DNA from: Sebaldella sp.
Lineage (GTDB): Bacteria; Fusobacteriota; Fusobacteriia; Fusobacteriales; Leptotrichiaceae
NCBI GenBank assembly: GCA_018058425.1
Contig: JAGOZX010000002.1
Coordinates: forward strand, 1-64,000
DNA length: 64,000 bases
Reading direction: 5' to 3'
A program made the position numbers and the translations under genes. The notes beneath the pieces are model-generated. The model did no database searches, was not told the DNA's origin, and saw only the letters and a program-made list of their open reading frames with translations. Below are positions 53,965 to 63,341 of this stretch, one piece after another. Position 1 is the stretch's first letter; every line of letters starts with the position of its first letter.

Positions 53965-54852
53965 TTATGCTCTGACAAAGTCTCTTATTATTTGAGTTTC
54001 TGTATCTTTATCACATTTACAATCCCCTAATTTTATAGAAGGTTTTATTTTACCATGAAAATCACTTCCACAAGTCATTAAAGCACCTAAATCTTCTGTT
54101 TCTTTACGATAAAATAAAATTTGTTCTGGAGTATGATAACTACTGTATACTTCCATTCCCTTCACACCTTGGCTCATAATTCCAGAAAGTAATTTTTTAT
54201 CTTCATGAACATTTTTTCCTGGGTGTGCAAGTATAGGAATTCCACCAGATTGAATAATAATACTAATAGCTTCTTCTAACGAAATATAGTTTACATGGGC
54301 ATAGGCAATTTTCCCCTGAGCACAAAAGTCCCAGTAAAAATTCACATAAGGATTATCAGATCTACTTCCACCTGACAAATAGGGTTTTAATAAGTCATTA
54401 TCTTTATTTTCTGGTTCATATAGAGATGATTCAGCTATCATTTCACCTGTGATTACACCATCTTTTGATAGATTTTTAATTTTATCAAGATTTACATAAA
54501 TTCCAGCTTTTTGAATGAGCTCAACTCTTTTTGGAGAAGCTGTTTGTTCCTGTCTTAATATATCTTCTTCCAGCTCATAAAAACGCTGGAATTTTGGATC
54601 AATATAATACCCTAGTAAATGGAGGTTAACCCCCTCATAAATACAGTCAATCTCAATTGCAGGAATTACAGTTATAGCATTTTTTTCTCCTTCTCTAACG
54701 GCTTCCTCCACAGCTTTTACTGAATTATGATCAGCAATAGCAGCAATTTTTATACCAGCATCTTTACATAATTTTATAAGTTCACTGGGAGAAAATTCAC
54801 CGTCATCACTGTATAAAGTGTGCATGTGTAAATCAATAATATTTTTTTCCAT
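53965..54852 (-). CDS. PHP-domain phosphoesterase, YciV/RNase AM-like (295 aa)
   Basis: The metal-binding motifs of the PHP domain are intact: DLHMHTLYSDD, IADHNS, IPAIEIDC, HLLGYYID, ILAHPG, and a late SDFHG. Size and order fit the YciV group, which acts as 5'-3' exoribonuclease or 3',5'-nucleoside bisphosphate phosphatase. It is a single gene; AGGAGG lies before the ATG. Confidence 0.88.
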   Translation of the reverse strand: MEKNIIDLHMHTLYSDDGEFSPSELIKLCKDAGIKIAAIADHNSVKAVEEAVREGEKNAITVIPAIEIDCIYEGVNLHLLGYYIDPKFQRFYELEEDILRQEQTASPKRVELIQKAGIYVNLDKIKNLSKDGVITGEMIAESSLYEPENKDNDLLKPYLSGGSRSDNPYVNFYWDFCAQGKIAYAHVNYISLEEAISIIIQSGGIPILAHPGKNVHEDKKLLSGIMSQGVKGMEVYSSYHTPEQILFYRKETEDLGALMTCGSDFHGKIKPSIKLGDCKCDKDTETQIIRDFVRA

Positions 54853-55161
54853 TCTATTACCTCCTAAATTTCTATATTAATTAATTTAATATCTGAAAAT
54901 ATCAATTTCTTACTTAGACGGGAATTTTTTTGGTGTTATTTAAAAGTATTTCATATAAAATGAATTAAACTATTTTATTAAGATTATCAAAAAGAAAAGC
55001 TTGGGTTGAAAATGAACAGAAAATAAATCATTTCTCATAAAGAGTTAGTTATTTTTTAAAGCAAAAGATAAATGAAGTATTTACCTAAGTTTAGTATAGA
55101 TTCTTATGTTTGTCAATAGAAATATATTGAAATATAGCGTGAAAGCGGGGCATTTATCAAG

Positions 55162-55191
55162 TTGAATATTCTGGTATTTATGGTGTATAAT
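55162..55191 (+). promoter_or_regulatory. Promoter of the first HAD phosphatase gene
   Basis: TTGAAT, 18 bases, TATAAT about 38 bases before the start codon. The rest of the 54853-55228 gap shows no other feature. Confidence 0.6.
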
Positions 55192-55228
55192 AAAATAAAT
55201 GACAGCTACAATTAAAGGAGAAATAAAA

Positions 55229-56044
55229 ATGATAAAAATGATAATAGCAGATATGGATGGAACTAGTCTAAATGAAAAAGAAGATATAACAAAGGGTTCA
55301 ATTAATATGATTGAAAAAGTTTTGGATAGTGGGAGAATGTTTTTCTTTGCTTCTGGAAGGCCTGTTTTCGGAATAAAGAGAAAGATAAGAGATGCAGGAT
55401 TAGAAGGAAGGATAAAATACTTTATAGCTTATAATGGAGGAGTAGTTTATGATGTTATGAATGAAAAGCATCTATATGAAAAAAATATAAGCTTTGATAT
55501 TATAAATAGTGTATACGAAATAATAAATAAAAAGGATTTAGATGTTTGTCTATGTCTACATCATAATGATACGATTTATGTTACTAAAGATGCAGAGGAA
55601 ATAAGGACAGAGGCAGAAAGTAACCATCAAAAAATGATTTATTTAGAAAATTTAGAGAGTATAAAAGATATAAAGTTTATGAAAATTTTACTTATTGCAG
55701 AAAATAAAAAATTAAAAAATGCAAGTGAAGAATTGCGAAAGAGTCCTATTGGTAATGAAATAAAGATGATGTTTTCATTAGATATGCTTTTAGAGATATT
55801 GCCTCATGATTCAGATAAGTCAGTAGCTTTAAGATGGCTGGCTGATTACCTAAATATTTCTTTAGAGGATATTTTAGCTGTTGGAGATGCTGAAAATGAT
55901 ATTGAAATGTTAAAAGAAGCAGGAATAGGAGTAGCTATGAGCAATGCTTATGAGCATGTAAAAGAAATTGCTGATTATGTCACAGAACATAGTAATAATG
56001 AAGATGGTCTAGTAGAAGCTGTGGAGAAGTTTGTTAGTTTATAA
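55229..56044 (+). CDS. Cof-type HAD-superfamily phosphatase (271 aa)
   Basis: The nucleophile motif is IIADMDGTSL, followed by the Cof-type cap domain. The end has SDKSVALRWLADYLNI and VGDAENDIEML, with a GVAMSNA tail. Cof-type enzymes dephosphorylate sugar phosphates or nucleotides with broad range. AAAGGAG sets the start at ATG 55229; an ATG at 55199 precedes this site and overlaps the promoter's initial transcribed region. Confidence 0.92.
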   Translation: MIKMIIADMDGTSLNEKEDITKGSINMIEKVLDSGRMFFFASGRPVFGIKRKIRDAGLEGRIKYFIAYNGGVVYDVMNEKHLYEKNISFDIINSVYEIINKKDLDVCLCLHHNDTIYVTKDAEEIRTEAESNHQKMIYLENLESIKDIKFMKILLIAENKKLKNASEELRKSPIGNEIKMMFSLDMLLEILPHDSDKSVALRWLADYLNISLEDILAVGDAENDIEMLKEAGIGVAMSNAYEHVKEIADYVTEHSNNEDGLVEAVEKFVSL

Positions 56045-56053
56045 AATAAAAGA

Positions 56054-56093
56054 GAAAGAACTCATTTTTGAAAATTTTTGGGTTCTTTTTTTA
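56054..56093 (+). terminator. Terminator of the first HAD gene
   Basis: AAAGAACTC pairs with GGGTTCTTT, then a T run. Confidence 0.75.
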
Positions 56094-56241
56094 TTTGAAT
56101 ATTTTATAAAAGTACAGGTAATTACTTTTCTATTTTTATGATGCTTTGAGACTTTTTATCTAAGAATAAATATATATAAATAAAACTTTTTGTAAAAGTT
56201 AAGTTCAAATTTGTGAATCTTTCTTTTTAGTGTATTTAAGG

Positions 56242-56259
56242 TATAGTTTATTAACTATA
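56242..56259. promoter_or_regulatory. Palindrome before the PRD regulator
   Basis: TATAGTT-TATT-AACTATA is a perfect 7-bp inverted repeat about 22 bases before the regulator start. It may be an operator for autoregulation. The regulator's promoter is not clear. Confidence 0.45.
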
Positions 56260-56281
56260 GTTTTTAAAGTGAGGAGTAAAT

Positions 56282-58345
56282 ATGTTTGTTAGTTCAAGAA
56301 CCATAAAAATTTTAGAGTATATTTCTAAAAAGGAAGAAATAACAATAAAAGATATAAGTAAAAATTTATTTTTATCAGAAAGAATAATAAGATATGAAAT
56401 TGATAATATAAATTCTATTGTTTCTTTGAATAATATTTCTGCTCAGATAATCAATAAAAGAGGAAGGTTAAAAATTTTTGATATTTCTAAATCATTAGAA
56501 ATTATTAAAACTTTAAAAGAAGTGGAAAAGGTTTCGAAAGAAGAAAGAGAGGACTATATATTAATAAAACTCTTATTTGAAGGGAAGATAAATCTAAAAA
56601 AACTTACAGATGAACTAAATGTAAGCAGAACAACAATTAAAAATGATTTATTTTCTTCAGAAAAAAGAGTAGAAAAGGAGGGAATTAAGCTAGTTAATAA
56701 TTCTTTATACTTTACCAAAAATGATGAACTAACTAAAAGAAAAATCTTAATAAATTTTTTATATAGATATATAGAAGACTTTATTAATGGAATAGAAAAT
56801 AGTATGGTAATCTCTTATTTAAATAATTTTTTTACAAGTTCTGAACTTCTATTAGTGGAGAGGTTTCTAAAAAACATATCAGAGCATAATTTAAAAAGTA
56901 ATGAATTATATAAAACTTTTTATATGTACCTCATTATAACAATACAAAGAATAAAGACTAATAATTTGATTTTAAAAAATGAAAACTCTAACTTTTTAAA
57001 AACTACACAAGAATTTAAAAAAATAAATAAAGAAATTGTATTTTTGGAGAAAAATTTAGGAATATTATTTGATGAAAACGAAAAGTTGCAAATAGCTGAT
57101 TTTTTAATAGGTTTATTTTCTTATTCATATAATACTTCAATATTTGATGTATGGATAAAAGTAAATATGTTTATTAAGGAAATGATAAAAAATGTAGGTG
57201 AAAAATTAGATACAAATATTATAAATGATTCACAGCTTTTGGAAGGTCTTATGAATCATATAAAACCCACAATTTATAGGATAAGAAATAATATTATACT
57301 AGAAAATATGGAGATATATTATAATGAAGCAAAAAATATTTATCCAAAATTATTTGGGGTAATAAAAAAAGAATTGAAGTCATTAGAAAATTTAATAGAT
57401 ATAGAGTTTCCAGAGAATGAATTCTTGCTTTTTGTGATTCATTTTCAAGCAGCTATGGAGAGAAATTTAAATATAAAAAATAAAGTAAGAAATGTTATTT
57501 TAGTTTGTATAGGAGGTTATGGAACGACTAATATTCTGACTTATAAACTAAAGAAAATATATGATTTAGATAAAATAAAAATAATTTCATATTTGGATAT
57601 TAATAATTCATATGAAGATATAGATGCAATAGTAACTACAGTTGATTTAAATATAAATATAAAAGAAAATATAACAATTCCTATTATAAGGGTTTCTCCA
57701 TTTTTAACAGAAAAAGATATAACAAATTTAAATACAAATGGATTCTCTAGAAAGAAGGATAAATACTTTCTCACAGAGGTAATGGAAAAACTAAAAGAAT
57801 CAATAAATATAAATGATATAGAAAAATTTTCGAATGATTTACAGAGTATGTTTAATATAAGTATTCAAATAGATAATTTTGAAAAGAAAGATATATTTTA
57901 TTTTTTAAAGGAAGAAAATATATTATATGAAAAACATGAGATTGAAAATTGGGAAACAGCCATAAAATTAGGTTTCACACCATTGATAAAAGGAGACTAT
58001 ATAAACGAGAGTTATTATAAAAATATTATAGAATTAATAAATAATTTTGGACCATATATGGTAGTTAGTGAAGGGCTTGCAATTCCTCATGCAGAAAATA
58101 TAAATAATATATATAAATCTGGGATGAGTCTTCTATATTTAAAGAATCCTGTTATATTTCCTAAAAATAAGAAAGTAAATTTATTATTTTGCTTATCTGC
58201 TATTAATAAAAAGGATCATATACAGAGTTTAGAAGATATTCTTATACTTGAAGAAGAGTTTTCATTTAGAAAAAAATTAGAAAATATTAGTTCAAAAGAA
58301 GAAATATTGGAAATTTTAAATGAGTATAAAAAATTAAGGAGGTGA
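56282..58345 (+). CDS. PRD-containing PTS-linked transcription regulator (MtlR/LicR type, 687 aa)
   Basis: Domains in order are two N-terminal helix-turn-helix units (~1-60 and ~90-130), PRD1 (~170-285), PRD2 (~290-400), an EIIB-like domain with Cys409 in VILVCIGGYGTT, and an EIIA domain with His603 in GLAIPHAEN. PRD2 has both usual histidines (His326 in NHIKPTIYR, His387 in FVIHFQAAMER). PRD1 has none at the matching places (MYLIITIQR and LQIADFLIG). It probably activates the downstream PTS-transketolase operon according to PTS phosphorylation. Four bases separate it from the EIIA gene. Confidence 0.93.
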   Translation: MFVSSRTIKILEYISKKEEITIKDISKNLFLSERIIRYEIDNINSIVSLNNISAQIINKRGRLKIFDISKSLEIIKTLKEVEKVSKEEREDYILIKLLFEGKINLKKLTDELNVSRTTIKNDLFSSEKRVEKEGIKLVNNSLYFTKNDELTKRKILINFLYRYIEDFINGIENSMVISYLNNFFTSSELLLVERFLKNISEHNLKSNELYKTFYMYLIITIQRIKTNNLILKNENSNFLKTTQEFKKINKEIVFLEKNLGILFDENEKLQIADFLIGLFSYSYNTSIFDVWIKVNMFIKEMIKNVGEKLDTNIINDSQLLEGLMNHIKPTIYRIRNNIILENMEIYYNEAKNIYPKLFGVIKKELKSLENLIDIEFPENEFLLFVIHFQAAMERNLNIKNKVRNVILVCIGGYGTTNILTYKLKKIYDLDKIKIISYLDINNSYEDIDAIVTTVDLNINIKENITIPIIRVSPFLTEKDITNLNTNGFSRKKDKYFLTEVMEKLKESININDIEKFSNDLQSMFNISIQIDNFEKKDIFYFLKEENILYEKHEIENWETAIKLGFTPLIKGDYINESYYKNIIELINNFGPYMVVSEGLAIPHAENINNIYKSGMSLLYLKNPVIFPKNKKVNLLFCLSAINKKDHIQSLEDILILEEEFSFRKKLENISSKEEILEILNEYKKLRR

Positions 58346-58349
58346 ATAA

Positions 58350-58796
58350 ATGCTGTCTGATTATTTAAAAAAAGATTGGATAAAGCTGGATGTAGTAGCA
58401 AAAAATTGGGAGGAGGCCATAGAACAAAGTGCTGATGGACTTTTAAAGGATAAAGTAATAGAAAATAGATATATAGATGCAATGAAAAAAGCTGTAAAAG
58501 ATATTGGCCCATATTTTGTGATTACGAAGAATGTAGCTCTTCCACATGCTAAGTCTGAGGAAGGAGTACTGCAAACAGGACTTAGTTTAGTAACTTTAAA
58601 AAATCCAGTTAATTTTGGGAATATAGAAAATGATCCTGTAAGATATATATTTTGTTTAGCTGTGAAGAGCAGTAATGAACATATAGAAATTTTAAGGGAT
58701 CTATCTGAAATTTTAGAAGATAAAAATTTTTTCTGGATTTTAGATAATGAAAAAAATAAAGAAAAAATATATGAATATATAAAAAATAAAAAATAA
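58350..58796 (+). CDS. PTS EIIA component, ascorbate/galactitol type (148 aa)
   Basis: The phosphorylated His66 lies in NVALPHAKSEEG, the signature of the EIIA-2 family, and GLSLVTLKNPVNFG follows. The protein resembles the C-terminal domain of its regulator neighbour. AAGGAGGTG precedes the ATG and contains the stop codon of that regulator gene. It supplies phosphate to the EIIB encoded next. Confidence 0.92.
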   Translation: MLSDYLKKDWIKLDVVAKNWEEAIEQSADGLLKDKVIENRYIDAMKKAVKDIGPYFVITKNVALPHAKSEEGVLQTGLSLVTLKNPVNFGNIENDPVRYIFCLAVKSSNEHIEILRDLSEILEDKNFFWILDNEKNKEKIYEYIKNKK

Positions 58797-58821
58797 AAAA
58801 ATTTGAGAGGTTGTGTATATT

Positions 58822-59097
58822 ATGAAAAGAGGTCTTGTTGTTTGCAGAACAGGAATGGGAAGTAGTATGATGCTAAGAATAAAATTAGAACAGGTGATTT
58901 CAGAAAATAAATTTCCTATTGAAATGGAGCATGATGTATTAAGTGCCTTAAGTAATTATGATGTAGACTTTGTAGTTACTATGAGTGATTTGGTGGAGCA
59001 GGTGGAATCAGAAGCAAAGTATATCATAGGAATAGAGGATCTTATGAATAAAGAAGAAATAAAGGTAAAATTGGAAAAATATTTAGATAATAATTAA
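58822..59097 (+). CDS. PTS EIIB component, lactose/ascorbate type (91 aa)
   Basis: Cys8 in GLVVCRTGMGSSMML is the phosphorylation site with the P-loop of the family. I place the start at ATG 58822; an in-frame GTG at 58813 is only two bases from the GAGAGG site. Twelve bases after it begins the EIIC gene. Confidence 0.9.
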   Translation: MKRGLVVCRTGMGSSMMLRIKLEQVISENKFPIEMEHDVLSALSNYDVDFVVTMSDLVEQVESEAKYIIGIEDLMNKEEIKVKLEKYLDNN

Positions 59098-59109
59098 GGA
59101 GGTAAAAGA

Positions 59110-60378
59110 ATGGAGCTTTTAAAAGTAATTGTTTTTGATTTCTTAGGATCTGCACCAATTTTAGTTGGTCTAATGGCTTTATTAGGGCTGGTTCTGCAGA
59201 AAAAATCACCAGAAAGGATAATTTCAGGAACATTAAAAACAATAGTTGGATTTTTGATATTTGCTGGAGGGGCTGGTATAGCAGTTACTGCGTTGGGAAG
59301 TTTTCAAACATTGTTTAGTGAGGGATTTGGGCTAAAAGGAGTTCTTCCACTAGCTGAAGCAATAACAGCTTTGGCTCAAACTAAGTTTGCATCAGTAGTT
59401 TCTCTTGTAATGGTCTTAGGATTTGCATGTAATTTACTAGTTGCCAGATTTACAAAGTTTAAATACATATTTCTAACAGGACAGCATAATTTATACTTAG
59501 CAGCACTTTTAACTGTAGTATTAAAAGCATTGAATTTTGATAATACCTTTGTAGTAATAGTTGGTGGAATAATACTAGGATTTGCAGCAGCACTTTTTCC
59601 AGCTTTAGCACAGCCGTGGATGAGAAAAGTAACTGGAAATAATGAAATAGCTATGGGACATTACGTAACTATAGCTTATGCTTTATCAGGATGGCTGGGT
59701 TCAAAAGTAGGTAATCCAGAACAAAGTACAGAAAAACTAAAATTACCAGGATGGCTTTCTATTTTTAAAGATTATATAGTATCAGTAAGTATTTCAATAA
59801 TAGTATTTTTCTATATTGCAGCTATAGTTGCTGGAAAGGCCAAGGTAGAAGTGCTTTCTGGAGGTGTAAACTGGCTTGTGTACCCTTTATTTCAGTCTCT
59901 TACATTTACTGCTGCTTTATACATTATTATTACAGGGGTTAGAATGTTTTTAGGGGAAATCGTACCTGCATTTGTGGGAATATCAGAAAAACTGATTCCT
60001 AATGCAAAGCCAGCATTAGACTGCCCTGTAGTATTTCCTTATGCTCCCACAGCCACTGTAGTTGGATTTATATCAGCTTATATAGGTGGTTTAATATGCA
60101 TGGTGATTTTAGCAGCTCTTCATATGACTGTAATAATTCCTGTTGCTATTCCATATTTTTTCATAGGAGCAACAGCAGGAGTCTTTGGGAATGCAACAGG
60201 AGGCTGGAAAGGTGCCATAGCAGGAGGTTTTGTGACTGGGGTACTTATAGCAATAGGGCCTGCTCTACTATACCCAGTAATGGAAATAATAGGTTTGTCA
60301 GGTACCACATTCCCAGAAACAGATTTTGTAGCTTTAGGATTAGTAATATATTATTTAGGAAAAATGTTTGGAAGATAA
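59110..60378 (+). CDS. PTS EIIC component, UlaA (ascorbate) family (422 aa)
   Basis: The protein has about eleven hydrophobic segments. VGLMALLGLVLQKKS, GFLIFAGGAGIAV and the FLTGQHNLYLA motif belong to the UlaA/SgaT family of EIIC channels. Members take up L-ascorbate, but others transport pentoses or unknown sugars. The stop is 13 bases before the transketolase gene, and the adjoining ribosome site overlaps the end of the gene. Confidence 0.92.
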   Translation: MELLKVIVFDFLGSAPILVGLMALLGLVLQKKSPERIISGTLKTIVGFLIFAGGAGIAVTALGSFQTLFSEGFGLKGVLPLAEAITALAQTKFASVVSLVMVLGFACNLLVARFTKFKYIFLTGQHNLYLAALLTVVLKALNFDNTFVVIVGGIILGFAAALFPALAQPWMRKVTGNNEIAMGHYVTIAYALSGWLGSKVGNPEQSTEKLKLPGWLSIFKDYIVSVSISIIVFFYIAAIVAGKAKVEVLSGGVNWLVYPLFQSLTFTAALYIIITGVRMFLGEIVPAFVGISEKLIPNAKPALDCPVVFPYAPTATVVGFISAYIGGLICMVILAALHMTVIIPVAIPYFFIGATAGVFGNATGGWKGAIAGGFVTGVLIAIGPALLYPVMEIIGLSGTTFPETDFVALGLVIYYLGKMFGR

Positions 60379-60391
60379 GGAGGATAGTTTA

Positions 60392-61213
60392 ATGAATAAT
60401 GACATTAGTATTTTAGAAGATAAGGCAAAACAGTTAAGAAAGAAAATTTTAGAAATGGTATATAAAGCAAATGCAGGCCATCCGGGTGGTTCATTATCAG
60501 TAATTGATATACTAACAGTAATTTTCTCAATGGAAGTGGATTTTAATTCAAGAGAAAGAAGCAAAGTTGTGTTATCAAAAGGGCATACTGTTCCAGCATT
60601 ATATGCAGTATTAAATGATTTAGGCTTTATAGAAAATGAGGAATTGGGAACTTTTAGAAAGGTTAATTCAAGATTACAGGGGCACCCTGATAGAAATAAG
60701 ATTCCACAAATAGATGCAAATACAGGTTTATTAGGACAGGGTTTATCAGTAGGAATAGGAATGGCAATGGGAAAGCGTCTTATTGGAGATAAAAATAAAG
60801 TTTATGTTATCTTAGGAGATGGGGAACTTCACGAGGGACAGGTGTGGGAAGGACTTATGTCAGCACCGCACCATAGACTAAATAATTTGATTGCCATACT
60901 TGATTATAATAAGCTGTCGTCTAAAGATGATGTAAATAAAGTTATGAATTTAGAACCTATAAAAGATAAGATTAAGGCTTTTAACTGGGAAGTAATTGAG
61001 ATTAATGGTCATAATATAGGTGAGATAAAAGATGCAATAAAAAAAGCAAAAGAGATTAGAGACAGGCCAGTTTTTATAATTGCTAATACAGTAAAGGGAA
61101 AAGGTGTGAGCTTTATGGAAAATAATCCAAAATGGCATAGCGGGGGATTAACAGATGAAGAGTATAAAAAAGCTGTGGACGATATTAATGTTTTAGGAGG
61201 TAATAATGAATAA
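60392..61213 (+). CDS. Transketolase, N-terminal (thiamine diphosphate) subunit (273 aa)
   Basis: The subunit binds thiamine diphosphate: AGHPGGSLSVIDILT, LSKGHTVPALYA, GLLGQGLSVGIGMA and GDGELHEGQVWEG are conserved, as is NLIAILDYNKLSSKDD. It works with the following subunit to transfer two-carbon units between sugar phosphates in the pentose phosphate pathway. ATG 60392 has AAGGAGGA upstream; an ATG at 60368 overlaps the EIIC gene. The stop overlaps the next gene by eight bases. Confidence 0.94.
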   Translation: MNNDISILEDKAKQLRKKILEMVYKANAGHPGGSLSVIDILTVIFSMEVDFNSRERSKVVLSKGHTVPALYAVLNDLGFIENEELGTFRKVNSRLQGHPDRNKIPQIDANTGLLGQGLSVGIGMAMGKRLIGDKNKVYVILGDGELHEGQVWEGLMSAPHHRLNNLIAILDYNKLSSKDDVNKVMNLEPIKDKIKAFNWEVIEINGHNIGEIKDAIKKAKEIRDRPVFIIANTVKGKGVSFMENNPKWHSGGLTDEEYKKAVDDINVLGGNNE

Positions 61214-62147
61214 TTATAAATTAGTATCTCCTAGAGATCATGTGGGAGAGATATTAATAGAATTGGGTGTGAAAAATAAAAGAATAGTCGTAATAGACAG
61301 TGATTTAAGTACATCAGTAACTACAAATAAGTTTGGGGATAAGTTTCCAGACAGGTTTTTTGAGATGGGTATAGCTGAACAAAATTCCATGGGGGTAACT
61401 ACTGGTTTAGCCCTTGAAGGATTAATACCATTTTATGTGAATTTTTCTATCTTTGCTATAGGAACAGTATGGACTCAGTTAAGACAGGCTTGTTATACTA
61501 AAGCAAATGTAAAAATTATAGGAACCCATCCAGGAATGGACAATGGTCCTGATGGGGCAACACATCATGCATTAGAAGACATAGCTTTATCAAGAGTATT
61601 ACCAAATCTAACAGTATTAGTACCATCAGATCCTTTTGAACTAAAAGAGGCTGTGAAAAAAGCCTTAGAAATAAATGGTCCTGTTTATATAAGGACTGCA
61701 AGGGATGTGGTTCCATTATATAATGAAGAAAAAATAAACTTTGAAGTTGGTAAGGCTCAAGTAATATTTGATGAAGGGGATGATATAGCTGTTATATTTG
61801 AAGGAACAGCTGCTAAACAAGCTTTTGAAGGATATGAATTACTAAAAGAAAAAAAATATAAATGTAAATTAATAAATATAAGAAGTATCAAGCCTATAGA
61901 TAAAAATTTAATAAAAGAATTAGGGCAAAAGGTAAAAGGAATAATAACTGTTGAAAATCATGGGATTTATGGTGGTTTAGGTTCAGCAGTAGCAGAGGTT
62001 TTAGCCGGTGAAAAGCATAGTGCAATATTAAAATATATTGCTGTGAATGATACATTTACTGAATCTGGTAAAACATCAGAAGTAAAAGAAAAATACGGAC
62101 TAAGTAAGGAAAAAATATTGGAGAAAGCATTAGAAATTTTAGTATAA
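61206..62147 (+). CDS. Transketolase, C-terminal subunit (313 aa)
   Basis: The pyrimidine-binding domain includes FFEMGIAEQNSMGVTTGLA with the catalytic Glu, and THPGMDNGPDGATHHALEDIALSRVLP. The end (VNDTFTESGKTSEVKEKYGL) is typical of split transketolases. It overlaps the N-terminal subunit by eight bases, giving 1:1 coupling. Last gene of the PTS operon. Confidence 0.94.
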   Translation: MNNYKLVSPRDHVGEILIELGVKNKRIVVIDSDLSTSVTTNKFGDKFPDRFFEMGIAEQNSMGVTTGLALEGLIPFYVNFSIFAIGTVWTQLRQACYTKANVKIIGTHPGMDNGPDGATHHALEDIALSRVLPNLTVLVPSDPFELKEAVKKALEINGPVYIRTARDVVPLYNEEKINFEVGKAQVIFDEGDDIAVIFEGTAAKQAFEGYELLKEKKYKCKLINIRSIKPIDKNLIKELGQKVKGIITVENHGIYGGLGSAVAEVLAGEKHSAILKYIAVNDTFTESGKTSEVKEKYGLSKEKILEKALEILV

Positions 62148-62177
62148 ATATATAAATTAATATTTAATAGAAAGTTA

Positions 62178-62238
62178 GAGTCTCAATTATTATATGAATT
62201 TTAGTAAATTACTATAAATTCAAGAATTGGGACTCTTT
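62178..62238 (+). terminator. Large cruciform terminator of the PTS-transketolase operon
   Basis: GAGTCTCAATT pairs with AATTGGGACTC, enclosing TGAATTT/AAATTCA and an inner TAGTAAATTACTA. A T run follows. The rest of the 62239-62393 gap shows no clear feature apart from the next ribosome site. Confidence 0.8.
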
Positions 62239-62393
62239 TAGTTTGAAATTTTATATAAATTTTTTTGATATCATTTTTATATTTATTAAGTGCTCCTTCA
62301 ATAAAAGCTAAAAGTATGCTATAAATAATAGAGTGAAACTTTTTAAGACAAGATAAAAATAAATGTAAGTATATAATTTAAGGAGTGGTTTTA

Positions 62394-63161
62394 GTGAAAC
62401 TATTTGCTACAGATTTAGATGGAACAACAGTACATGGTTATAATGAAATAGAAGAATCAAGTATTGCAGCTATAAAAAGAATGCAGGAAAATGGTATTTT
62501 AGTAGCCGTTTCCACAGGGAGAATTTTAGGGGGAGTAAAATTTTTAAAAGAAGATTATGGCTTAAATTTAGATTATTATGTTTTAGGAAATGGTTCTGTA
62601 GTTATGGATAAAGATTATAATTTAATTTATAAAAAAACTATAAGCTATGATATGGTAAGAGAGATGTATAATCATCTGTTAAAATGTCCAATTGAAGGAA
62701 TTATGCACGCTTCTACAAATGATGGGTTATATTTTTTATCAGAGAATGCAAAACTGGACAAAGAGTATTTTTTTAAGTCAAATATAGATGAAATATCAAA
62801 TAAAGAGATCGTTTCTTTTGTGGTAAGCTTTGAAGGGCATGAAGAAGAGGTTATCGAAAATATAGCAAAGGAAATGAAAGAAAAATTTACAGAAGTAGAA
62901 GTATTTCAAAATAAGTGCTATATAGATGTAGCACCTAAAAATTCATCAAAAGCAAGTGGTATAGAAAAAATATTAGATAAAGAAAAACAGGTCGAAGTAT
63001 TATATACCATTGGAGATTCTTATAATGATATTCCCATGTTAGAAATGACAGAAAATTCATTTACTTTTGTAAGTTCACCAGAAGCTATAAAAAAAAGTGC
63101 TAAAAATGTAGTAGAAAATTTTGCTGAAAGTGTTAATAAATTTGTTTTTGGTGATAAATAA
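62394..63161 (+). CDS. Cof-type HAD-superfamily phosphatase (255 aa)
   Basis: The nucleophile motif LFATDLDGTTV is at the N-terminus and the late motif IGDSYNDIPMLEM is complete, with PKNSSKASGIEKIL between cap and core. It is a second Cof-type sugar-phosphatase-like enzyme in the window and differs from the one at 55229. I place the start at GTG 62394, eight bases after AAGGAG; a GTG at 62385 lies inside that site. Confidence 0.92.
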   Translation: MKLFATDLDGTTVHGYNEIEESSIAAIKRMQENGILVAVSTGRILGGVKFLKEDYGLNLDYYVLGNGSVVMDKDYNLIYKKTISYDMVREMYNHLLKCPIEGIMHASTNDGLYFLSENAKLDKEYFFKSNIDEISNKEIVSFVVSFEGHEEEVIENIAKEMKEKFTEVEVFQNKCYIDVAPKNSSKASGIEKILDKEKQVEVLYTIGDSYNDIPMLEMTENSFTFVSSPEAIKKSAKNVVENFAESVNKFVFGDK

Positions 63162-63255
63162 AGTAAAATGATTTATTTTTTATTCAAAGGGTATTTGTAC
63201 TGGAACGTAGAAAACGGAGATTTAAATTAGAAAAATAGTAAAATTTTATAAATAT

Positions 63256-63296
63256 AATGGGAGTCTTATTTTTATTTTGAGATATCCCATTTTTAA
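63256..63296 (+). terminator. Terminator of the second HAD gene
   Basis: ATGGGAGTCT pairs with AGATATCCCAT, then a T run. Confidence 0.65.
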
Positions 63297-63313
63297 AATA
63301 ATAAGATACATAC

Positions 63314-63341
63314 ACAAAAAAAAGAAGCCTCTAATGGCTTC
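63314..63341 (-). terminator. Terminator overlapping the end of the HD gene
   Basis: On the minus strand GAAGCC-ATTAGA-GGCTTC with eight T. The left arm lies in the last codons and the stop codon TAG is in the loop. Confidence 0.85.
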
